Assembly: GCA_947449135.1 (NCBI GenBank)
Contig: CANFQO010000001.1
Coordinates: 1-64,000 of the forward strand
Length of the DNA: 64,000 nt
Reading direction: 5' to 3'
Source of the DNA: Planctomycetaceae bacterium
GTDB lineage: Bacteria > Planctomycetota > Planctomycetia > Pirellulales > UBA1268
Below the pieces are notes generated by a model, which saw only the letters and a program-made list of their open reading frames with translations, was not told the DNA's origin and ran no database searches. The first letter of the stretch is position 1, and each line of letters begins with the position of its first letter. Shown in pieces: positions 55,306 through 64,000 of this stretch. A program made the position numbers and the translations under genes.

Positions 55306-57366
55306 CTAATGTCCCGCGCCCTGAAGAGGCTTCGACGCCGCACGAATATCAGCAGGCGCGGCTCGCGAGGGACCGGCTTCCCGGATCGCGGAGAGTACCT
55401 GCGTTTCTGTGATCAGGTCGCGGAGCACAATCGGCTCGGGGGGCCGGTCCCCTGAGCGGGCAGGCGGAAAGACGGCCAGCACCGGAATCGACTTGCTCTG
55501 GAGGCTCTCAAGCATGAGCTTGATCTCGGGGGAGCCGTCGGTCCAGTCGGCCAACAGCGGAACCACGCGATTGCGATCGATTTCCGCCTTCACCTTCGAT
55601 GTCTCGATCGCTGTAGCGAGGTTGTACTTACAGGTCATGCACCAGTCGGCCGAAAAATCGACCAACACTGTCGCGCCCTTCTGCCGGAGGTCGGCGAGCC
55701 GATCCCGCGAGAACGGCTCCCACGGGATCACCGAGGTGACCGGCCCCAGAAACATGAAGGCGAGGGTGCCGACCGTCGCCACGATGCCGCCGGCCGTCAA
55801 CCACCGACCAAACCCGACCTCTCCCGCCCGCGCCTGCTGAGCGCGGCCGATCCACCAGCAGGCGGCCCAGATGCCGATCAACAGTGCAAAGGTCGGCACG
55901 AACCAGTCGTGGTTGAGGAACGTGAAGAGGAAGACGACTGTGCCGAGCATCACAAACCCGAGCACCTCCTTGAGCGTCTCCATCCAGGCGCCCGGCTTCG
56001 GCAAGAATTTCACGAAGCCCGGAAACAGTCCGACGAGTAGATAGGGCAGCGCCATGCCGGTGGCGATGGCGGCAAAGACTGCGTAGGTCACGCCGGTCGA
56101 CTGCGTGAGCGTGAAGCCGAAGACCGGTCCCAGGAAGGGCCCACTGCAGGGTGTGGCCAGCACGGTGCTCAGCACGCCCTTGAGGAAGGAGGCGAGTGGC
56201 CCCTCCTGTGACTGCACCCGTCCGGCGTTGGCACCGATGAAGCCCGGAATCGGCAGTTCCCAGACGCCGAGAAAAGAGAGCGCAAAGGCAAACACGATCG
56301 CGGCCATCGCAATGTTGAAGCTCGACGACGTGAACTGCTCTCCCCAGGCGAGATTTGTCCCCGCCAGACCTATGTTGGCCGCCACGCTGGCCGTGGCCAG
56401 CACAAAGAACACGGCGAAGAGACCGGCGCAATACCAGAGGTTGAGTTGGAAGATCTCCTGGCGGGCCCGGCCCGACTGCTGGGCAAACGACATCAGTTTG
56501 AGGCCCAGCACCGGCAGCACGCAGGGCATCAGGTTGAGAATCAATCCACCCACAAGACCCATCAAGAGCGCTATAGGGAGCGACACCGGCACGCTCCCGC
56601 GTGCGTTGCTGGCCCGAGGACTGGTGCCCTGATCGACCGACTCGGGCCCGGCTGGACCGACCATGGCCATGGGCAATCCGCTGCCGCCCGCAGCGACTGG
56701 CGAATCACGATTGGGTTCGACCGCCGCAGAACCTGTCGGTGCAGCATCAGACGGCACTGGAGTGGCAATCGTCACTCCCGATGTGTCGGCCGTAAAGGCG
56801 ATCGTTTCCGGCGGGGTGCAGGCATTGTCACGGCACAGTTGCAGGCTCACGCTGCCACGCACTTCCGTGCCCTTGCCAGAAGGATTCGGGGCGAGCGGAG
56901 CCCTCCAGATGACGACTCCGTCGTGTTCCTCGACCACGAGCCCATTCCACCCCGGAACATCTTTGACGGTCCGCTTGTGGGGCGGTTCGTCCGGACGAAA
57001 CGGGCCGGCAAGCGCGACTGGCGAATCGGCGGCGAGCACGATCGTGGTCGGCTTCGGACCACCGGGCTTCTGCTCCAACGAATAGAGGTGCCAGCCGTCC
57101 TCGAGAGTGGCGGTCACGACAAGGATGTCGGCCTGCGGCCCCGGCTCAATCTTCGCCGTGATCTGGGCCGGGCTGCCCAGCGCAGCCGAGATCGACGCGA
57201 GAGGATCAAAGGGGACTGTTTCCACGTCTGCCGCCACAGCGGCGTCCGGACATGGCCAGCCTCCCACCAGTGGAGCCCAGATCAGGGCCACGGCACCGAC
57301 CGCGCGGCATATCCTGCGCAGCTTCACAACAGTAGAGAGGGAAGAAAAAATATGCATGCGTTCCAT
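55306..57366 (-). CDS. dsbD: Thiol:disulfide interchange protein DsbD-like
   Basis: A membrane protein of about 686 residues. It has a signal segment, an N-terminal DsbD-alpha-like beta-domain (about 40-220; EDGWHLYSLEQ; LQLCRDNACTPPE), a central eight-helix DsbD/CcdA region with LMPCVLPVLGLKLMSF and STVLATPCSGPFLGPV that carry the paired membrane cysteines, and a C-terminal thioredoxin domain with ADWCMTCK. It would carry electrons from cytoplasmic thioredoxin to the periplasm for cytochrome c maturation or protein repair, fitting the heme-c proteins in this window. The ATG at 57366 is tentative; 57414 and 57357 are alternatives. Confidence 0.92.
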   Translation of the reverse strand: MERMHIFSSLSTVVKLRRICRAVGAVALIWAPLVGGWPCPDAAVAADVETVPFDPLASISAALGSPAQITAKIEPGPQADILVVTATLEDGWHLYSLEQKPGGPKPTTIVLAADSPVALAGPFRPDEPPHKRTVKDVPGWNGLVVEEHDGVVIWRAPLAPNPSGKGTEVRGSVSLQLCRDNACTPPETIAFTADTSGVTIATPVPSDAAPTGSAAVEPNRDSPVAAGGSGLPMAMVGPAGPESVDQGTSPRASNARGSVPVSLPIALLMGLVGGLILNLMPCVLPVLGLKLMSFAQQSGRARQEIFQLNLWYCAGLFAVFFVLATASVAANIGLAGTNLAWGEQFTSSSFNIAMAAIVFAFALSFLGVWELPIPGFIGANAGRVQSQEGPLASFLKGVLSTVLATPCSGPFLGPVFGFTLTQSTGVTYAVFAAIATGMALPYLLVGLFPGFVKFLPKPGAWMETLKEVLGFVMLGTVVFLFTFLNHDWFVPTFALLIGIWAACWWIGRAQQARAGEVGFGRWLTAGGIVATVGTLAFMFLGPVTSVIPWEPFSRDRLADLRQKGATVLVDFSADWCMTCKYNLATAIETSKVKAEIDRNRVVPLLADWTDGSPEIKLMLESLQSKSIPVLAVFPPARSGDRPPEPIVLRDLITETQVLSAIREAGPSRAAPADIRAASKPLQGAGH

Positions 57367-57487
57367 CTGGCGCCGACGCTCACTGACGCCGCTCGGTTGC
57401 GGACACAAACCCATCCTTGGTTGTCGGTAGATTTAGTTTACCCGCTCCAATTTCAGACGGTCAATCGAAATTCCCGTCACCGGATCT

Positions 57488-58537
57488 TCAGGGCGTGACG
57501 AGGGCGTCGGGCAGTTCCTGCAGCAGACTGTCGATGCGGGCGAGTACCCGCTGTGGATCCGCAAAGGTCCGCTGTTCGTCCAATATCCAGCGAAACCAGT
57601 TGTCGAGACCAAAGACGACAGCAGTCGCATGAAAAAAGGAAATCAGACCGACGTCGACGCTGGACAAGGGCCGTTCGACGTCATACGCCGTCATCGCCTC
57701 AGGCCAGCGATCACAGAGCGAGCGTTGCTGGTTTCTTGCCGGAGCGTGCCAGCTTCCCAGCAGCCGGGCGAGATCGGTGACAGGCGTATCGATGCCAGCG
57801 GCATGCAAATCGAGGATGCCCGTCACACGATCGGAGCGTCGATCCGCGAACAAGATGTGGTCGCACCAGACATCACGGAGGACGACCTGCTGCAAGCACT
57901 CCGCCGGCCGCATGTCGGCCAATCGCTCAATGAATGCATCTCCGCCACAACTCGCGAAGATGGAGATGGCTGCATCGAAGCGAGCGGCAATGCCGGCCAG
58001 TGGCGACCTCGTGGTGGCCTGCGGCAGAGCCGCGCGGCGGCTCTGCCAGGAGATCGCGCGAAGCTGACACGCCTGTTCGATCCGACGGCCGACTCCGGGG
58101 GAGAGCCCCGTGCGCACCGGCTGCCCCGGCAAGCGGGCAGCGGCGAGGTGGAGCCGCGCCAGCGCCGCCGCTGCCGCAGCAGCCTGCGGGGGCGTGGGGC
58201 AGGGGATCGCCTCGCCCGGCATGAAGCGGACCAGTTCCCAGAGCACGCCGGACGAATCAGTCACGATCGTGTCGCCATCGACGGCTGGCATCACCTCCGG
58301 TACCTGCGTGAGGCCCTCGGCCCGGAGGTGCATGACGAGGCGGTGAACAAACCGGGCATGCTCGACGGAAGCCGCGGCATGAAAGCTCTTGAGCACGAAC
58401 CGACCCGAAATGTCGGGCAGTTCCACCGCAAACACCTGCGACCCACTGAACCCCGGCGTGCCCACAGGAGTGACGCTCACTGGCGCTGCGGCACACCAGC
58501 GGCGGCAGAGTTCAGCGAGTGGTGTAGTGGACTGCAT
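57488..58537 (-). CDS. Phosphotransferase-fold (APH-like) protein with altered catalytic motif
   Basis: A protein of about 349 residues with the fold of aminoglycoside/homoserine-kinase-like phosphotransferases. An N-lobe (VFAVELPDISGRFVLKSF) and a C-lobe with LRDVWCDHILF where the usual brace is HGD-x4-N, and GILDLHAAGIDTPVTDLARLLGS in place of the IDWE magnesium motif. The base Asp remains, but the His is replaced by Arg. Similar versions occur, as far as I recall, in other planctomycetes, so this is a subfamily and probably not a pseudogene. Substrate unknown. The start at 58537 is uncertain; the frame opens at 58615. Confidence 0.8.
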   Translation of the reverse strand: MQSTTPLAELCRRWCAAAPVSVTPVGTPGFSGSQVFAVELPDISGRFVLKSFHAAASVEHARFVHRLVMHLRAEGLTQVPEVMPAVDGDTIVTDSSGVLWELVRFMPGEAIPCPTPPQAAAAAAALARLHLAAARLPGQPVRTGLSPGVGRRIEQACQLRAISWQSRRAALPQATTRSPLAGIAARFDAAISIFASCGGDAFIERLADMRPAECLQQVVLRDVWCDHILFADRRSDRVTGILDLHAAGIDTPVTDLARLLGSWHAPARNQQRSLCDRWPEAMTAYDVERPLSSVDVGLISFFHATAVVFGLDNWFRWILDEQRTFADPQRVLARIDSLLQELPDALVTP

Positions 58538-58872
58538 CGGTGCGGGAGCCAGAATGGGTGACGGGGTGGCTTCATGGGAGCCATGGCATGCCTGCCATTT
58601 TCGCTTGGCGGGCATCCTGACCGGCAGTCTTTCTACTCACCAGAGAGGAGCCGGGATCGGCGAAGGTGGAGGAGACGAGGAGGATGTCCGACTTGTTGTG
58701 CGCACCATACCTTCCAGGGTGGCAAGTCGGAATCTCCGAGCGACGGAACCTTTGCCGTCCCGGCGGTGCTGCGGAGTTGATGCAGCGCGGCATGGAGGGG
58801 CGGTGAAGCGGCCCTGAGACCTGAAATTGGTCGGCGGGGCAGGGCGATGCTAGTCTGAAGGGTCGGAGATCT

Positions 58873-61674
58873 ATGACTGTCCCGGATCGAAACGGAGCGA
58901 GCATCGAGATGCGTAAACGTCGGCTGATGGCGGTGATTGGGATCGTACTCATCACGGGTGGCATCGCGGTTCCCCTGACCGTTTCCGTTCAGGCCGAGGA
59001 CGCCCCGGCGAAGCCTGTCACTCCGTCGCAGGAGCCGAAGGCCGATACCCCTGCGCCGACCACGCCGGCGCCCCCTGCCAAGGACGCCGCCGAAGCCAAG
59101 CCCGCTGATCCCAAGGCCGATGGCAAGAGCTCCAAGCCCACCTTCGCCGTGCTGCTCAAGGACGCGACGAAGATCAGCGGCCTGATTCCGCTCTGGCGGA
59201 AGGACGAGAAAGTCTATGCCGAACTCACCGACTCCCTGCTCGGCAAGGAGTTCTTCGTGCTCATCTCTATCGCTCGCGGCATCGGCGACCGCTTTCTCCT
59301 CGGTGGGATGAGCTGGGGGGACGGCGACGACTGGGTGTGGCAGTTTCGCAAGGTCGACGACAACATCCAGATTATCCGTAAGAACGTGCGGTTCTTTGCC
59401 GACAAGGGCAGCCCCGAGGAGAAGGCGGTCGACCTCGCCTATACCGATAGCGTGCTCTTCAGTGTTCCGATCGCGACGACCGGACCGGCCGGTGGCCACG
59501 TCATCGATCTGTCGCCAATCTTCTTCACCGACCTTCCGCAGATTTCGGCATTGCTGCCGGGCTTTTCGTTCGCGCGAGATCGCTCCACATGGGCACGCGT
59601 CAAGGGCTTCCCCGACAACGTGGAGTTGGAGGTGGCCGCAACCTACGGTTCGAGCGGCACGCAGAGCATCGACACGGTTCCCGATTCACGCGGCGCGACG
59701 ATCACAGTGCACTACTCGCTCAGCCTGCTCCCACAGAACAGCTACAAGCCCCGACTGGCGGACGACCGCGTTGGCTACTTCGTGACGGCCCTCAAGGACT
59801 TCTCGCAAAAGGTCGACGAAGACCGGTTCGTGCGTTACATCAACCGCTGGAACCTGGAAAAGGCCGATCCCGCGGCTCCGGTTTCACCCCCAAAGAAGCC
59901 CATCGTGTTCTGGATCGAGAAGACGGTGCCGTTCAAGTATCGGCAGGCCATCCGAGAAGGCATCGAGTCGTGGAACGTGGCTTTTGAGAAGGCCGGCTTC
60001 GCCACCGCGATCGAGGTCCGCCAGCAGCCCGAGACCACCGACTGGGATCCCGAAGATGTCAATTACAACACGTTTCGCTGGATCACGGCTGGCGCCAGCT
60101 TCGCCATGGGCCCATCCCGGGTGAATCCACGGACCGGCCAGATCCTCGATGCGGACATCATTTTCGACGGCGATTTCCTGCGGTCCTGGCGGACGGAGTA
60201 TGAGACGTTCACGCCGCAGAGCGTGGCGATGCTCACCGGCGGCTTAGCCCGTCGCGAGGGCGTCCATGGCCATGCTCACGATCCGGCACACGCCTGCGGC
60301 TGCTCCCTCTTCGACGGCCACGCGAGAGAGACCGCATTGGCGGCGACAGCCCTGGCCGCCAATGCCGAGGGCGGTCTGTCGGAAGCCAATAAGGACAAAC
60401 TGGTGCTCCAGGGTCTGAAGCTCGTCGCGATGCACGAGGTTGGGCATACGCTGGGGCTGCGGCACAACTTCAAGGGGAGTGCCTTCCGGTCGCTGGCCGA
60501 CATCAACGATGTGTCGAAGACCGCAGCGACCGGCGCGAGCACGAGCGTGATGGACTATATCCCGGTGAACATCGTGCCGAAGGGCAAGACGCAGGGTGAC
60601 TACTACACCGCACAACTTGGCCCCTACGACCTGTGGGCGATCGAGTATGGCTACAAGCCACTCTCCGGTGGCACCCCCGAGGCCGAATTGCCAGAACTCG
60701 AAAAGATCGCCACCCGCAGCGGTGAGCCGGTGCTTGCCTATTCAACTGACGAGGAAACCGAGTTCGGGGACCCCGACCCGCTCTCCAACCGCTTCGACCT
60801 GGGAAACGATCCCCTGGAGTTCGCGAGCAGCCGTGCTGAACTGGTGGCCCAGTTGATGCCCGTCATCGCCGACAGAATGACCGCCAAGGATAAGGACGGC
60901 ACGACGGGTGGCTACGAGCGGGTGCGACAGGCATTCGGGGTGCTGCTGGCTGCCCACGGGCAGGCGATGTATGCAGCATCGCGGCTTGTCGGCGGACTCC
61001 ACACCTCACGAAGCCACAAGGGAGATGCCAATGCTCCGACTCCCTTCCGCGTGGTCGAGCCGCAGAAGCAGCGGGATGCTCTCGCGCTTTTGGAGCGGCA
61101 GATGTTCAGTGCTCAGCCCTTCACGTTTTCCCCCGAACTCTACAATCAGCTCGTGGCCACCAACTGGTCGCACTGGGGCAGCACTTCGCCAGACCGCGAG
61201 GACTACCCCGTGCACGACGCGATCCTGATGTGGCAGAGTCGCGTACTCGGCAGGCTGCTCAACCCACTCACGCTCGACCGGATCCAGGACAGCGAACTCA
61301 AGGTACCGGCCGACCAGGATGCCTTCACCACCGCCGAACTGCTCGATCGGCTCACGAAATCGATCATGGCCGAGGTCGACACGACCGCCCCCGGCGACTA
61401 CACCGTGCGGAAGCCTGCGGTGGGGAGTCTGCGACGAAACCTGCAGCGGCAGTATGTCTCCCGCCTGGCGTCGCTGGCCATCGCTCCGAGTGGTGTGACG
61501 CCGGACGCACAGGCGATCGCGGCAGCCCAACTTCGGTCGCTCGAGGGCCGAATTGGCACACTCCTTGCGAAGAACGACGTGAAACTCGATGACTACTCCC
61601 GAGCGCACCTCGGCGAGATGCAAATGCGGATTCGTAAGGTGCTCGACGCCAGCCTCGAACTTACCAGCCCCTGA
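58873..61674 (+). CDS. Exported zinc-dependent metalloprotease (DUF5117/DUF5118 family)
   Basis: A 933-residue exported protein. A hydrophobic signal (about 18-40) is followed by a Pro/Ala/Lys-rich linker, then the DUF5118/DUF5117 propeptide-like domains, and a metzincin-like catalytic domain with the zinc motif HEVGHTLGLRH near residue 521. GSTSVMDYIP and LGPYDLWAIEYGYKPL match the family. It probably degrades proteins in the periplasm or outside the cell. GGAG lies five bases before the ATG at 58873; an ATG at 58909 is also possible. The small exported protein following it suggests no common operon. A large antisense frame (58633-59499) is a shadow. Confidence 0.92.
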   Translation: MTVPDRNGASIEMRKRRLMAVIGIVLITGGIAVPLTVSVQAEDAPAKPVTPSQEPKADTPAPTTPAPPAKDAAEAKPADPKADGKSSKPTFAVLLKDATKISGLIPLWRKDEKVYAELTDSLLGKEFFVLISIARGIGDRFLLGGMSWGDGDDWVWQFRKVDDNIQIIRKNVRFFADKGSPEEKAVDLAYTDSVLFSVPIATTGPAGGHVIDLSPIFFTDLPQISALLPGFSFARDRSTWARVKGFPDNVELEVAATYGSSGTQSIDTVPDSRGATITVHYSLSLLPQNSYKPRLADDRVGYFVTALKDFSQKVDEDRFVRYINRWNLEKADPAAPVSPPKKPIVFWIEKTVPFKYRQAIREGIESWNVAFEKAGFATAIEVRQQPETTDWDPEDVNYNTFRWITAGASFAMGPSRVNPRTGQILDADIIFDGDFLRSWRTEYETFTPQSVAMLTGGLARREGVHGHAHDPAHACGCSLFDGHARETALAATALAANAEGGLSEANKDKLVLQGLKLVAMHEVGHTLGLRHNFKGSAFRSLADINDVSKTAATGASTSVMDYIPVNIVPKGKTQGDYYTAQLGPYDLWAIEYGYKPLSGGTPEAELPELEKIATRSGEPVLAYSTDEETEFGDPDPLSNRFDLGNDPLEFASSRAELVAQLMPVIADRMTAKDKDGTTGGYERVRQAFGVLLAAHGQAMYAASRLVGGLHTSRSHKGDANAPTPFRVVEPQKQRDALALLERQMFSAQPFTFSPELYNQLVATNWSHWGSTSPDREDYPVHDAILMWQSRVLGRLLNPLTLDRIQDSELKVPADQDAFTTAELLDRLTKSIMAEVDTTAPGDYTVRKPAVGSLRRNLQRQYVSRLASLAIAPSGVTPDAQAIAAAQLRSLEGRIGTLLAKNDVKLDDYSRAHLGEMQMRIRKVLDASLELTSP

Positions 61675-61734
61675 AGCGCGCGATCGGCCGTCGCGTCTGG
61701 AGCCTGCTCTGGAATACCACAGGAAACTTTCGTC

Positions 61735-62082
61735 ATGCGTCTGGTCGTCGCCGTGCTGAAGCCGGCACAGGTGGAAGCGGTGCGGCAGGCGCTGGCCGCG
61801 ATTCACGTGACCCGGCTGACGATCTGCGATGCGCAGGGCTATGGCGGCAATGACGGTGTCGGCCAGGCTGCACTGACTCAGGAGTCTGTCATGGAGATCG
61901 CGGTCAACGATGATTTCCTGGAGCGGACCGTCGATACGGTCCACAAGGCGATGCACCTCGGCGAGACGGTGAGTGGCGATGCCGGCAACACTGTCCAGAG
62001 CCAGTCCGGCAGCCTGTTTGTGCTGCCGATTCACGAGGCCGTTCAACTCTATCGCGAAGTTCGCGGACCGGAGGCCGTATGA
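61735..62082 (+). CDS. Divergent PII-like signalling protein
   Basis: A 115-residue protein with the PII core: MRLVVAVLKPAQVEAVRQALAAI and VTRLTICDAQGYGG at the start, MEIAVNDDFLERTVDTV in the middle and the C-terminal SGSLFVLPIHEAVQLY. Compared with canonical GlnB/GlnK, the T-loop is far shorter and lacks the tyrosine that is uridylylated, and the usual GKIGDGKIFV is replaced by a different, longer segment. Binding of ATP or 2-oxoglutarate cannot be assumed. AGGA lies before the ATG. Its stop overlaps the ATG of the pseudo-receiver gene by four bases. No glutamine synthetase or ammonium transporter gene is near. Confidence 0.75.
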   Translation: MRLVVAVLKPAQVEAVRQALAAIHVTRLTICDAQGYGGNDGVGQAALTQESVMEIAVNDDFLERTVDTVHKAMHLGETVSGDAGNTVQSQSGSLFVLPIHEAVQLYREVRGPEAV

Positions 62083-62504
62083 CCATATCGATCATGACCC
62101 CAGTGACGGCCGACGATCAGGGCGGCGAGGGTCCTCAGATTCTGCTCGTCTCGCCCGACCTTCTCTCCACGAGTCGGATCGCCGGATTGGCACGGGAAGC
62201 AGGAGGACGGTTGGCGACACTTCGCAACCTCGACGATCCTCTGCCGAGCGGCTCGTACGATCTTGTGCTGCTCGACTTGCAGGCTATGAGCGGTGACCCT
62301 GCAGTCCTGGTAACGAAGGTGATCGCCCTCCTGAATCCACAACGGGAGGCCCAGCCCGGAAAGCTGGCGCGGATCGTGGCCTTCGGGCCGCACGTCGCCA
62401 AAGACCGGCTCGATCAGGCAAAAGCGGCCGGAGCCGACGCGTCGGTAAGCCGAGGCGAACTCCTCGGCGGCTTTCCCGCGATCGTCAAACGCTGGTACGG
62501 CTGA
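62079..62504 (+). CDS. Pseudo-receiver domain protein
   Basis: A 141-residue protein with the fold order of a CheY-like receiver (ILLVSPD, YDLVLLDLQAM, RIVAFGPHV, AAGADASVSR). The Asp in VLLDL (D66) is at the phosphorylation position, but the acidic pair at the first strand, the Thr/Ser switch and the conserved Lys are not in their normal places (Phe in VAFGPH; Ser-Arg where Lys-Pro is usual). It is likely a phosphorylation-independent signalling or protein-binding module. The ATGA overlap with the PII-like gene shows translational coupling, so a physical partnership is plausible. Confidence 0.75.
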   Translation: MTISIMTPVTADDQGGEGPQILLVSPDLLSTSRIAGLAREAGGRLATLRNLDDPLPSGSYDLVLLDLQAMSGDPAVLVTKVIALLNPQREAQPGKLARIVAFGPHVAKDRLDQAKAAGADASVSRGELLGGFPAIVKRWYG

Positions 62505-62660
62505 ATCGCATCTGAGTAATGCTGAGCGGGGTAACCGACTGTTGAACGAGCCGGGGGTCGGGGGAAGCCGGAGCGAGTCGGGCTATCCTGCCCTCGAGTC
62601 GGAGGCTTTCGCCGCCCCCGGCGGTTTGGGCCGCTCTATAAGTGTCGAACGCGATCACAG

Positions 62661-63896
62661 TCACGCGTTGCCGGCCGGCTCCTCCAGCACCACTTCGTCG
62701 AACTCCGTCCCGTCGACGTCCTGGCGCAGGAGCAGATAGCCCGCCGTGGCAATGGCCCAGAAGTAGCCCCAGCCGAACGAGGAGAGCAGCCATTGCAGGC
62801 CACGCATCCAGAAGCCGATGGCCCGGGCGCCCCACGGTGCCGATGCCGCCGTGTTTCCAGCCGCAGCCACGCCTTCCATGACCGCCGCGGTGCGATCATG
62901 CCCCATGCCAAAGCTGGCAGCCCACATCGCCAGCGTGCCGGTGGCATCGGCGAAAACTCCCGCGGCGGCCAGCGAGGGCAGCGCCACGAGCAGAGCGATC
63001 AGGCCATAAAATGCGTAGTGGAGCGGCCGCTGGTAGAGGTAGGAAAACGCCGTGGAGATGGCCTGAAAGCTGTCGCCCCGTTCCACCCCGACAGCCGCCA
63101 CCATCAGCGGCCAGCCCGCCAAGAGACCGACTGCGAGGATGGCCAGCACGATGGCGCCGATGAGAACGACTGGCCAGATAGCCCCAGCCAACGCGAGCCC
63201 GATGTCGGTCCGCATCAACAGCCCAAGCACGGCCCCGGGCACGGCCAGCGCGACGATGCCCAGGAGCACGAAGGCGACGGCGTTGAATGCCGAGCCCCAC
63301 TTTCGCGTGCCGTAGAAAATGGCATCAACGAGCCCCGGGGCATCCTCGCCAATCAGCTTGAGTGCGACATGGCGGGTGATGGCGGTGCCGAAGATCGCCC
63401 AGACGAGCGCAAACCACCCCAACCGCGCAATCGCCCCAAACATCTGGCCGATCGTGGCCGACGGCTGAAAGGGCACCGACACCAGCCGCAGCACATCGGC
63501 TGCAGAGGCCGGCAGCCGGTCGATCAGCCCGAGCAGTCCCGGCAGTACCTCGCGACTCGGCACGAGCAGCCGGTCGGCTGCGGGGAGTGAGTCAGAGGCG
63601 AGCTGCAGGGCCACGGGGCCGTCTGGCGAGCCGATCGCACGCACGGCAGCCACGGCGGTCCGTTCGGCCCCCGCCAGTCGCAGGCTGTCGGCGAGTGACC
63701 AGCCGGCCCATGTTGCCAGGCAGCCCAACGCGGCCAGCAGGATAACGGTTGGAGAAAAGGCGACACCAGCGGCCCGAAATAAAATCCACCAGGGCAGGGC
63801 CTCGCTCCACTGGATCGCCTGCACAGTGTTCATCGGCTGTGAGATCTGCGGTGGGCTCTCTGCCGAGACCGGGGCGGGGCTGGCTGGATCGGACAT
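62661..63896 (-). CDS. Multi-pass membrane protein, hypothetical
   Basis: A 411-residue membrane protein with six or more hydrophobic helices (about 45-70, 170-190, 215-240, 250-280, 325-350, 375-395). The N-terminus is Pro/Ser-rich. There is no catalytic motif, and no named family is recognised. AGGGAG lies nine bases before the ATG at 63896. The C-terminus ends in DGTEFDEVVLEEPAG. It is convergent with the pseudo-receiver gene, with 156 bases between their stops; that gap contains only a short GC-rich hairpin near 62610-62623. Confidence 0.82.
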   Translation of the reverse strand: MSDPASPAPVSAESPPQISQPMNTVQAIQWSEALPWWILFRAAGVAFSPTVILLAALGCLATWAGWSLADSLRLAGAERTAVAAVRAIGSPDGPVALQLASDSLPAADRLLVPSREVLPGLLGLIDRLPASAADVLRLVSVPFQPSATIGQMFGAIARLGWFALVWAIFGTAITRHVALKLIGEDAPGLVDAIFYGTRKWGSAFNAVAFVLLGIVALAVPGAVLGLLMRTDIGLALAGAIWPVVLIGAIVLAILAVGLLAGWPLMVAAVGVERGDSFQAISTAFSYLYQRPLHYAFYGLIALLVALPSLAAAGVFADATGTLAMWAASFGMGHDRTAAVMEGVAAAGNTAASAPWGARAIGFWMRGLQWLLSSFGWGYFWAIATAGYLLLRQDVDGTEFDEVVLEEPAGNA

Positions 63897-64000
63897 ATGT
63901 TTTTCTCCCTCGTCGATGGAGCGACCGGAATCATGCGGCGGGGCAGAGCCCGCGCGGGCACGAGTATACGCCCGGCGACGTCCAGGCCTACTCGTCGCCT

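Noticed and set aside
58633..59499. A 288-residue minus-strand frame
   Set aside because: It is antisense to the exported metalloprotease and its upstream region, without recognisable domains.

Overview
The window is a piece of a GC-rich bacterial chromosome that looks like a member of the Planctomycetota, probably a Pirellulales-type organism; the order-level call is inference from gene families and not from a marker gene. The supporting families are three DUF1559 prepilin-like proteins (F-T-L-V-E-L-L motif), a DUF1552/DUF1592 pair, Tat-exported Gfo/Idh/MocA and DUF1080 proteins, a Ser/Thr kinase fused to a WD40 propeller, a LEPR-XLL type secreted giant, a MauG-like cytochrome peroxidase and PQQ-like propellers. 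I see no rRNA, tRNA, insertion sequence, prophage or CRISPR array.

Layout. 1-1520: a truncated glycine-repeat membrane protein and a DUF1559 protein, both on the minus strand. 1817-5590: a PAS histidine kinase followed after 27 bases by an acyltransferase / acyl carrier / acyl-AMP ligase fusion. 5633-10425 (minus): DUF1552, DUF1592 and a DTW-domain tRNA-modifying enzyme. 10530-13459 (plus): Gfo/Idh/MocA oxidoreductase, DUF1080 hydrolase, two unlisted microproteins and a small membrane protein. 13505-17947: zinc-ribbon protein, VOC protein and a large kinase-WD40 protein whose 3' end runs 147 bases antisense into the next gene. 17801-22457 (minus): MauG peroxidase, DUF1559, PQQ-like propeller, EamA transporter and CAP-domain protein. 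22637-25933: an ATP-grasp enzyme resembling MfnD, facing a B12-binding radical SAM protein, and a small unknown gene. 25934-26475 has no gene but several hairpins ahead of a DEAD-box helicase. 26476-29017: the helicase and an Old Yellow Enzyme.

29124-32412 (minus) is a compact copper-handling cluster: a cysteine-rich exported protein, a 75-residue exported peptide with 17 cysteines that resembles a metallothionein, and a YHS-containing P1B copper ATPase. A second DEAD-box helicase lies just upstream. 34250-36643 repeats the PQQ-propeller then DUF1559 arrangement seen at 19085-21500. 36917-39904: HrpB helicase and a tiny secreted peptide. 39960-45267: gluconokinase, an unknown protein, DUF1802, a secreted CPFC protein, a histidine-rich lipoprotein and GlgX. 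45457-53427: the LEPR-XLL sugar-dehydrogenase/cadherin giant, purM, an unknown lipoprotein and a YHYH protein whose start codon lies 12 bases from that of the divergent lipoprotein gene. 53456-58537 (minus): acyltransferase-3, an NTF2-like protein, DsbD and a phosphotransferase-fold protein. 58873-63896: an exported zinc metalloprotease, a divergent PII-like protein coupled to a pseudo-receiver, and a multi-pass membrane protein.

The genes form many short operons and no single large pathway. Recurrent themes are envelope and periplasm functions (metal handling, thiol-disulfide exchange, secreted propellers and dehydrogenases), RNA helicases (three in 13 kb), and signalling proteins that have lost canonical residues. 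The strongest candidates for something new are the copper/metallothionein-like cluster, the PII-like/pseudo-receiver pair, the acyltransferase-ACP-ligase fusion, the structured leader of the first DEAD-box helicase and the microprotein pair at 12594-12861.
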